A stretch of DNA of 64,000 nt from contig NZ_HF570108.1 of assembly GCF_000297395.2 (NCBI RefSeq), forward strand, positions 2,201,715 to 2,265,714. The letters are read 5' to 3'. The notes below the pieces were generated by a model. That model was not told where the DNA came from and ran no database searches. It saw only the letters and a list, made by a program, of their open reading frames with translations. The translations under genes were made by a program, and so were the position numbers. Below are positions 58,896 through 64,000 of this stretch, piece after piece. Within the stretch, counting starts at the first letter, position 1. Every line of letters begins with the position of its first letter. Source of the DNA: Micromonospora lupini str. Lupac 08 (GTDB lineage: Bacteria > Actinomycetota > Actinomycetes > Mycobacteriales > Micromonosporaceae).

Positions 58896-59852
58896 ATGGG
58901 TGTGATCAAGGTGGGCACGTCGTCCTGGGCGGACCAGACGTTGCTGCGCTCCGGCTGGTATCCGCGCTCCGCCAACACGCCGGCCGGCCGGTTGGCCTTC
59001 TACGCCGGCCGGTTCCCGCTTGTCGAGGTGGACACGTCCTACTACGCCGTTCCGGTGCCGGAGACCACGCACGGCTGGGTCGACGCGACGCCCGACGACT
59101 TCACCTTCGACGTCAAGGCGTTCAGCCTCTTCACCGGTCATCCGACGCCGGTCGCCGCGCTGCCCCGGGACCTGCGGCCGGCCGCCGGTCCGAGCCGGAT
59201 CCGCCGTCGCGACCTGCCCGAGCAGGCGTACGACGAGCTGTGGGCCCGTTTCCGCGCGGCGCTGGACCCGATCGCGGCCGCCGGCAAGCTGGGTGCGGTG
59301 CTGTTGCAGTTTCCGCCCTGGTTGGCGCGCGGCGCCGCCGCCGAACGCCGGATCGTCGAGCTGGCGCAGCGGTGCCGGCCGTGGCGGGTGGCGGTGGAGC
59401 TGCGGCACGGCTCCTGGTTCGACGGGGCCGCGACGGCCACGACCCTGGACCTGCTGCGCGCGCACGACCTCTCCCTGGTCTGCGTCGACATGCCGCAGGG
59501 GCATCCGTCGTCGGTGCCGCCGATCCTGACCCGCACGTCGGAGCCGGCGATCGTCCGCTTCCACGGTCACAGCGACGCGTGGCGCGACGGCGACAAGCAG
59601 GACAAGTTCCGCTACGCGTACGACGAGTCGGAGCTGCGGGACTGGGCCGGGCGGCTGGCGGAGCTGGCCGCGGACGTCGACGACCTGCACGTGCTGTTCA
59701 ACAACTGCTGCGCCGGGCAGGCCCAGCGCGACGCCACCCGGCTCGCACAGGTGCTCGCCGAGACGATGTTCGCCGAGCCCCGGGCGCCCGCCGGGCCGCG
59801 TCGAGCGGCCGACGGTGCGACGGTCGCGGCGCGGGCCGCGTCGACCGGCTGA
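58896..59852 (+). CDS. DUF72 (YecE-like) family protein
   Basis: The 318-aa protein matches DUF72, a TIM-barrel family. The N-terminus 'IKVGTSSWADQTLLRSGWYP' is typical, with 'FPLVEVDTSYYAVP', 'FDVKAFSLFTGHP', 'LGAVLLQFPPWL' and 'IVRFHGHSD' further on. The biochemical function of DUF72 is unsettled; a link to RNA or nucleic-acid processing has been suggested. ATG 58896 is the best start; no strong Shine-Dalgarno sequence is seen, and ATG 58860 is possible. A hairpin separates it from the convergent small gene. Confidence 0.9.
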   Translation: MGVIKVGTSSWADQTLLRSGWYPRSANTPAGRLAFYAGRFPLVEVDTSYYAVPVPETTHGWVDATPDDFTFDVKAFSLFTGHPTPVAALPRDLRPAAGPSRIRRRDLPEQAYDELWARFRAALDPIAAAGKLGAVLLQFPPWLARGAAAERRIVELAQRCRPWRVAVELRHGSWFDGAATATTLDLLRAHDLSLVCVDMPQGHPSSVPPILTRTSEPAIVRFHGHSDAWRDGDKQDKFRYAYDESELRDWAGRLAELAADVDDLHVLFNNCCAGQAQRDATRLAQVLAETMFAEPRAPAGPRRAADGATVAARAASTG

Positions 59853-59858
59853 CGGCCT

Positions 59859-59901
59859 GCTGCCCGCGTACCCCCCGTTCCGGGCGGGGCACGCGGGCAG
59901 C
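59859..59901. terminator. Bidirectional 11-bp-arm hairpin
   Basis: GCTGCCCGCGT (59859-59869) pairs exactly with 59891-59901. It lies between convergent stops at 59852 and 59910. Confidence 0.8.
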
Positions 59902-59909
59902 GGGGCTGA

Positions 59910-60284
59910 TCAGGAGCGTCGACCTCGGCTGCGTAGCGCGTCCTGGGTCCGCTCGTTGACGTCCGCGTCGTCGGGGAAGCTCCGGCCGCTGGGCGCCGGG
60001 TCCGGTGGCGCGCCCGGCCCGGCCATCGTGGTCCGGGTGGGCTCGACCGAACCGAAGCCGTGCCGACCGGCCGGACCGCTCTTTCCGGCCGGAGCGCCGG
60101 CGCGTCGTTCACCGCGTCGCCCCTCGGGCACCGCCGTCTCCTCGCTGCCCTCGTCCATCGGCGAGTCGTTGTCCGCGCCCCAGGGCGCGTCGGCGTCGAA
60201 ACCGTCGCCGGTGCCCCACGGGTTGACCGCCTCCGGTTCCGGCCGGTCACCGCCGTGACTACTGCGTCCCTCGTGTGCCGTCAT
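59910..60284 (-). CDS. Disordered hypothetical protein (124 aa)
   Basis: The 124-aa product is rich in Gly, Pro, Asp, Glu and Arg, with no predicted fold or membrane helix ('PWGTGDGFDADAPWGADNDS'). ATG 60284 (start MTAHEGRSS) has GAGG close upstream and is preferred to 60335. Third-position GC is high, which supports a real gene. It converges with the DUF72 gene. No function can be assigned. Confidence 0.65.
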   Translation of the reverse strand: MTAHEGRSSHGGDRPEPEAVNPWGTGDGFDADAPWGADNDSPMDEGSEETAVPEGRRGERRAGAPAGKSGPAGRHGFGSVEPTRTTMAGPGAPPDPAPSGRSFPDDADVNERTQDALRSRGRRS

Positions 60285-60440
60285 GGCCACCTCGCTCGTC
60301 GGTCCGCCGCTACCGACGGACGGATTGCCCGTCACCGGGCCGGTCCTGCCCGCTCGGCACGCCGTGCGGCGTGGCGGGCTCGCAGGGCCGGCCGGTGCCC
60401 CGTCGTCGACGGTCCGGCGGGATGCCGGCCGGCCCGACGC

Positions 60441-61073
60441 TCAGCGTCCCGCCATGGCCATCTGCCGCTTGCCGGCGCCCATACCCATGCCCATCTTGGC
60501 GATGCCCATCGGGGCGTTGCGCATCCCGCCGGTGCGGCTGAGGATCCCGCGCAGCACCTGCCCGGGCTTCTGCTGTTCACCCATGTACGCGGTGACCACG
60601 ACCAGCGATCCGGTCAACGCCGGAATCGCCCACTGGAGCAGCTTCATCTGCCGCTGTGAGGAGGCGACGCTTGCCGGCGTCTGGTGGTTGGGCTCGGTGG
60701 CGCCGTTCACCGGTGGACCGCCGGCCTTCTCCAGCCGCATGCCGACCAACCGGCTGTAGCCGGTGACCGCGAGCGCGCCGATCGTCAGTGCCGTCTTGAG
60801 GGCGCTGGCCCGGCCCACTCCGCGCTGGGCCGCCACCCGAGGGCTCTCCGTGACCAGTTCGCCGACCGCCCCCGCCAGGTGCGCGCCGATCGCGGCCGCG
60901 TTGACAGGTGTCCACTTCGACCATCCGGCCGAGGCGACCGGAAGTCGCTGGGTGGAGTCGTTGATTTTCGCCGCTGCGCCGTTGACGCCGAAGGCACCCA
61001 TGAGGGAGCCGCCGAACCAGGCCGCCAGACCCAGATCGTGCATCGAGCGCAGTGCGGTGTGTCGTTCGGACAT
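60441..61073 (-). CDS. Hypothetical membrane-associated protein (210 aa)
   Basis: The 210-aa protein has several moderately hydrophobic segments ('GLAAWFGGSLMGAFGV', 'AAAIGAHLAGAVGELV', 'ALTIGALAVTGYSRLVG', 'AIPALTGSLVVVTAYMG'), consistent with about four membrane helices, and a Met/Gly-rich basic tail ('MGIAKMGMGMGAGKRQMAM'). AAGGGG precedes ATG 61073. I recognise the type from actinobacterial genomes but no described function. The Met-rich C-terminus is odd and could bind a soft metal. Confidence 0.7.
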   Translation of the reverse strand: MSERHTALRSMHDLGLAAWFGGSLMGAFGVNGAAAKINDSTQRLPVASAGWSKWTPVNAAAIGAHLAGAVGELVTESPRVAAQRGVGRASALKTALTIGALAVTGYSRLVGMRLEKAGGPPVNGATEPNHQTPASVASSQRQMKLLQWAIPALTGSLVVVTAYMGEQQKPGQVLRGILSRTGGMRNAPMGIAKMGMGMGAGKRQMAMAGR

Positions 61074-61268
61074 GTGATCCCCTTCCGCCGTGTCGGGCGA
61101 TGCGGCTTACCCGCCGCCCGAGCGGCTAACCCCGTCGCCTGCCGGCCGATCGCCGCCGCACCACCACGACCGGGACATCCGCGCGTCGCGGTCCGCAATC
61201 GCCGCCGGGAGGAGTCGTCGGCGCGGTGGCGGGTAGATCCCCCCGAACCTGACGGAGAGGGGAACGAC

Positions 61269-61439
61269 ATGTCGCAGCCGGACGAGGTCCGCGAGAAGAC
61301 CCCCAAGACCGATGCGGTGCTCATGCACCCGGACAACGATCCGCACCGGAACACCGCGGAGGTCGCGCCGCGCAAGGATCACGCGCAGATCCAGGTGGAA
61401 CGCGACGACGAGCTGGTGCCGCTGGACCAGGAGGAGTGA
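61269..61439 (+). CDS. Small hydrophilic hypothetical protein (56 aa)
   Basis: The 56-aa product (MSQPDEVREKTPKTDAV...) is highly charged and probably disordered. GGAGAGGGGAA precedes ATG 61269. It converges with the hydrolase gene at 61473 across a hairpin. No family is recognised. Confidence 0.65.
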   Translation: MSQPDEVREKTPKTDAVLMHPDNDPHRNTAEVAPRKDHAQIQVERDDELVPLDQEE

Positions 61440-61448
61440 GCCGGGCGG

Positions 61449-61485
61449 GCCGCCCCGAGCAGCCGGTACGGCTCAGCGGGGCGGC
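61449..61485. terminator. Bidirectional 9-bp-arm hairpin
   Basis: GCCGCCCCG (61449-61457) pairs with 61477-61485, and an inner AGCCG/CGGCT stem extends it. It spans the region between convergent stops and includes the hydrolase stop codon at 61473. Confidence 0.7.
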
Positions 61486-62336
61486 AGGTCGGCGGCGAAA
61501 CGGGCGATCCGCCCGGCCAGCGGGGCGCCGGCGCGGACCCAGGTGAAATGGTCCAGCGGCGCCCCGGCCTCCGCCACCGTGTACCGCTCCCGGGTCACCG
61601 GGGCCGCGGTGAGCTTCGCGCAGAGGTGGTCCATCGTCTCGTGCGGGGTGTACTGGTCGTCGTCGACGCTTATCGCCAGCACCGGTGTGCGCACCGCGCG
61701 TACGGCCGCTTCGGTGTCCGTGCCGTCGAGCCGGGGAAAACGACCTGTCCGCGCGGTGTGTGCCCAGTCGCGGATCACGCCGCGCGCCTGCCGGCCGCCG
61801 AAGCCCCACCCCGGCCAGACGCCGAGCAGCGCCGCGGTGGCGGCGATGCCCTGGGTGTACGGCAGCACGCCGAGCCCTCGGCGACCCGGATAGGTGCGCC
61901 AGTAGGGGACTCCGACCGCGATCAGCGCCAGAGCGTCCACCGCGTCGCCGCCGTTGCGGGCGAGGTGCAGCAACGCGGCCTGCCCGCCGAGGGAGTGGCC
62001 GAGCAGCACCCGGGTACGCCCGTCCAGCCGCGACTTGAGCGCCGCCAGGACAGCGTCGACGTCGCTGGCCAGCTCGACGTAGCCGTACCGGTCGGCGCGG
62101 CTCGGGGCGGGCGTGCTCGCTCCGGTGCCCCGCAGGTCCGCGACGACCACGGCCAGGCCGGCGGAGCGCAGCGCGGCGGCGAACGGCCGGTAGTAGCGGG
62201 CGCGGACCCCCATCGCGGGCCAGATCACCACCACGGGTGCGCCGGGCGGGCCGGCCGGCTCGGGATAGACCTGCACGCCGAGGCGAGCGCCGTCGACGTC
62301 GACGAACTCCTGCGCGTACTCCGGGTCCCCGTTCAC
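61473..62336 (-). CDS. Alpha/beta hydrolase
   Basis: The 287-aa protein has a complete alpha/beta hydrolase core. The oxyanion region is 'VVIWPAMGVRARYY', the nucleophile elbow is GHSLG ('VLLGHSLGGQAALLHL'), the acid lies in 'ISVDDDQYTPHE', and the base is in 'APLDHFTW'. The 'WPAMG' pattern resembles the YheT/esterase-like group. It has no signal peptide. The substrate is unknown. GTG 62336 lies 6 nt after a TAAGCT box, so it is probably leaderless. It is the only intact stand-alone alpha/beta hydrolase in the window; two others are fragments. Confidence 0.9.
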   Translation of the reverse strand: MNGDPEYAQEFVDVDGARLGVQVYPEPAGPPGAPVVVIWPAMGVRARYYRPFAAALRSAGLAVVVADLRGTGASTPAPSRADRYGYVELASDVDAVLAALKSRLDGRTRVLLGHSLGGQAALLHLARNGGDAVDALALIAVGVPYWRTYPGRRGLGVLPYTQGIAATAALLGVWPGWGFGGRQARGVIRDWAHTARTGRFPRLDGTDTEAAVRAVRTPVLAISVDDDQYTPHETMDHLCAKLTAAPVTRERYTVAEAGAPLDHFTWVRAGAPLAGRIARFAADLPPR

Positions 62337-62348
62337 CGGCTCAGCTTA
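62337..62348 (-). promoter_or_regulatory. Leaderless-type -10 element (TAAGCT) before GTG 62336
   Basis: On the minus strand TAAGCT (62348-62343) and spacer GAGCCG precede the GTG start. No Shine-Dalgarno sequence is visible. Confidence 0.6.
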
Positions 62349-62392
62349 CGGCCCGACGTTACCGGCGGGTAGCCGAGGCGGTCCGGACGCGA

Positions 62393-62422
62393 CGGAGGCC
62401 CCGCCGGGTGGCGGGGCCTCCG
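62393..62422 (-). terminator. 13-bp-arm hairpin after the SGNH gene
   Basis: CGGAGGCCCCGCC pairs exactly with its complement around GGGT, about 15 nt past the stop codon at 62437. Confidence 0.88.
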
Positions 62423-62436
62423 GTGGCGCGACCCGG

Positions 62437-63693
62437 TCAGGAGACGGAGATCGTCCCGTCGCCGGCGCGGACGCACGACACGGCGCGGGAGGCGGTGGCG
62501 GCGGCGCCGGCGAGGCACTGGCCGAGCACCTGGTGCCCGGTGGCGTTCGGGTGCCACGACTCCTGGCAGGTCTGGAAGTAGCTGACGCAGGTGTTGGCGA
62601 TCCGCTGGATGGCGATCTTGTCCTTGCCGGCGAGGCTGGTCACGAACGTGCCGGTCGCGCCGTCCTGCAGCCGGATGGGCGTGGCCAGCGCGCCGGCCGG
62701 GCTGGACGTCGACTCGCACAGCCGCGCGCCGTCGAAGGCCCGCTGCACGTTGAGGTAGACGAGGTCGTCGGCGGGGAACTCGGCGGCCAGGGTGTCCCGG
62801 GTGGACTTCACGATCCCGCCCAGGCCCTGCGAGAAGCGGTGCCCGGGGGCGAGGCTGGCCCGGTGGATCGGGCAGCCGGCCGCGTACCGCTCGGCGCCGA
62901 GGTCACGGAACTTGTCCCGGGTGTCGTCCCGGCCGTCCTCCTCGTAGTACGCCGGGTTCAGGTCCAGCGGCAGCGGGTTGGTGTAGTCCTGGAACACCAC
63001 CCGGTGCTGGCCGTCCGCGTCCACCTGGTCGAGGGTGGTCAGGATCTGGCGTACGGCGGCGGTGGTCTCCGCGGTCGCGGCGCTGATCTGCGCGGCGGTG
63101 GCCAGGTCGGCGTCGCTGCACGGCTTCTGCTCCACCGGCCCGCCGAGGTACGCCCAGAACTCCCACCAGCCCGTCCAGGCGTCGGCGATGAACCGGTTGG
63201 CGCACTTCTCCGCGACGCTGCCGAAGGTGAACGAGCTGTTGTTGGAACCCAGGCCGATCAGCACCAGGTCGATGTCCTGGGTCTGCGCGACGGCGCGCAG
63301 CTGGTCGAGCTGGGCGGCCACCGTGCGGCCCTTCTCCCGTGCCGCGGAGGCGGTGGCGATGTCGCGTGGCTGGCCGCCGGAGCAGGCCAGGTTGAACCGG
63401 TTCTGGATACCCGGCAGGTTCGCCTGGTTGAGCGAGGCGTTCGCCGACCGGTGGCAGAAGTACGCGTTGTTGTTCGGCGCCGTCCAACCGGGGAAGCCCT
63501 GGGTGACCCCGTTGGTGTCGACCACCGGGGTGTACGCCCCCGCGCCCTCACCGCTGATGAAGCTGTCGCCGAGCGCCACGGCGGCGGTGGGCAGCGCGGC
63601 GGTCGCGGGGGCGGGCAGCGCGACGGCTGTCGACAGCGCTGCCGTGACGATCGTGAGTGCCGCGGCGAGCGCGGTACGGCGGAACCTGGGCAT
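62437..63693 (-). CDS. Secreted SGNH/GDSL hydrolase
   Basis: The 418-aa protein has a Sec signal peptide (about 1-32: basic start, long Ala/Leu/Val core, 'PAPATAA'). A full SGNH domain follows: block I 'ALGDSFISGEGAG' (Gly42-Asp43-Ser44), 'NLACSGGQ' (block II Gly), 'LIGLGSNNSSF' (block III Asn), and the C-terminal 'ESWHPNATGH', with Glu in place of the usual Asp three residues before His. Six or more Cys suggest disulphides. It resembles Streptomyces extracellular lipases/esterases. ATG 63693 follows a G-rich site; ATG 63708 is possible. A strong terminator follows. Confidence 0.9.
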   Translation of the reverse strand: MPRFRRTALAAALTIVTAALSTAVALPAPATAALPTAAVALGDSFISGEGAGAYTPVVDTNGVTQGFPGWTAPNNNAYFCHRSANASLNQANLPGIQNRFNLACSGGQPRDIATASAAREKGRTVAAQLDQLRAVAQTQDIDLVLIGLGSNNSSFTFGSVAEKCANRFIADAWTGWWEFWAYLGGPVEQKPCSDADLATAAQISAATAETTAAVRQILTTLDQVDADGQHRVVFQDYTNPLPLDLNPAYYEEDGRDDTRDKFRDLGAERYAAGCPIHRASLAPGHRFSQGLGGIVKSTRDTLAAEFPADDLVYLNVQRAFDGARLCESTSSPAGALATPIRLQDGATGTFVTSLAGKDKIAIQRIANTCVSYFQTCQESWHPNATGHQVLGQCLAGAAATASRAVSCVRAGDGTISVS

Positions 63694-63756
63694 GGGGCCC
63701 CCAACCATCGAAAGATGAAAGATTCTCTGAGAGCGCGATCAGATCACCCCTGTGCA

Positions 63757-63775
63757 ACGGGCGTCAATGGCCCGT
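63757..63775. promoter_or_regulatory. ACGGGC/GCCCGT inverted repeat upstream of the SGNH gene
   Basis: Six-base arms with a 7-nt spacer lie about 65 nt before the SGNH start and past the stop of the ABC-2 permease gene. It may be an operator or a weak terminator. GAAAGAT repeats lie close by at 63708-63722. Confidence 0.35.
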
Positions 63776-63838
63776 AACAGAATCGTTCGATGAAAGACAC
63801 GCACGCCTGGTGCGCGAGGCTGTGGGTCGGTCGGGCTG

Positions 63839-64000
63839 TTAACGACGCCGCAGCACGGCCGCGCCGGCCGCGTTCAGACCCACACCCCAGAGCAGGAGTA
63901 CGCACAGCCACTGCGCCCACCGCAGCAGGGTCATGTCCCCGGCGAGCAGGTTGCGGACGCTGCCCAACGGGGTGAGCCACGGCTGCGCCGGACGAAGGGC
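63839..64000 (-). CDS. ABC-2-like transporter permease, C-terminal part (runs off the window)
   Basis: The final 53 codons of a leftward gene are present, with stop TAA at 63839; the 5' part lies beyond the window. The segment contains 'NLLAGDMTLLRWAQWLCVLLLWGVGLNAAGAAVLRRR'-type content, that is, an amphipathic loop, one last hydrophobic helix and a basic end, as in ABC-2/daunorubicin-type exporter permeases. The family is tentative because only the end is visible. It is the upstream neighbour of the SGNH gene on the same strand. Confidence 0.6.
   Translation of the reverse strand, partial: ALRPAQPWLTPLGSVRNLLAGDMTLLRWAQWLCVLLLWGVGLNAAGAAVLRRR

Overview
The window is about 64 kb of very GC-rich DNA (roughly 70-75 percent) with GTG starts, strong GC at third codon positions, and regulator, transporter and secreted-hydrolase families typical of filamentous actinomycetes. 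The overall gene set, a SAM-IV-type riboswitch and Cys-type leader peptide, and the LAL, SARP and MmyB-type regulators point to the family Micromonosporaceae, most likely Micromonospora or a close relative. This is an inference from content, not a database match. No rRNA, tRNA, CRISPR array, insertion sequence or complete prophage was seen.

Left part (1-9.2 kb): a five-gene, leftward, translationally coupled operon encodes a SWIM-type zinc protein, an unknown protein, a VWA protein, a MoxR-type AAA+ ATPase and a DUF5682 protein. A small acidic protein lies downstream. Divergent from it is a secreted, C-terminally anchored propeller-like protein whose signal peptide and body are in different frames. 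9.3-15.6 kb: nitronate monooxygenase, an unusual SRPBCC-membrane-CBM2-like fusion, a maltokinase-cap-like protein, a secreted beta-helix glycoside hydrolase (opposite strand) and an NYN ribonuclease with two OST-HTH/LOTUS domains. 15.7-20.4 kb: a large LAL/LuxR regulator followed by a secreted SGNH hydrolase with a 16-unit SPSGS(A/S) linker. 20.5-23.6 kb: small genes, a PPOX-fold protein, a DUF1062 protein, gene remnants and a perfect 21-bp-arm hairpin.

23.6-37.4 kb: Gfo/Idh/MocA oxidoreductase, a NarL-type two-component system, an SDR coupled to an MFS-ABM exporter, an SRPBCC protein coupled to a zinc alcohol dehydrogenase, a TetR regulator, an MmyB-type regulator divergent from an SDR, a membrane-embedded lipase-like protein, a phage-like membrane protein pair, and a truncated alpha/beta hydrolase. 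37.4-50.5 kb: a SARP-ATPase-TPR regulator, a CPA1 Na+/H+ antiporter, an orphan Cys/His protein, a polar amino-acid ABC transporter, an APC permease and CorA. The transporter operon is preceded by a SAM-IV riboswitch and a Cys-containing leader peptide, which suggests it imports a sulfur amino acid. 50.7-64 kb: an MFS protein; a TetR/SDR divergent pair with two matched operators; a SnoaL-like protein; a 2'-5' RNA ligase-like protein; DinB proteins; an SCP2-debranching enzyme pair; a DUF72 protein; small hypothetical proteins; an alpha/beta hydrolase; a second SGNH hydrolase; and the end of an ABC-2-like permease.

Two features recur across the window. First, at least eleven genes have a TANNNT -10 element 6-9 nt before the start codon, the arrangement expected for leaderless mRNAs. 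Second, most convergent gene pairs and several operon ends carry perfect GC-rich hairpins without a U-tract. The most interesting loci are the MoxR-VWA-DUF5682-SWIM operon, the riboswitch-plus-leader-peptide control region, the SRPBCC-CBM2-like fusion, and the cluster of decayed gene fragments.
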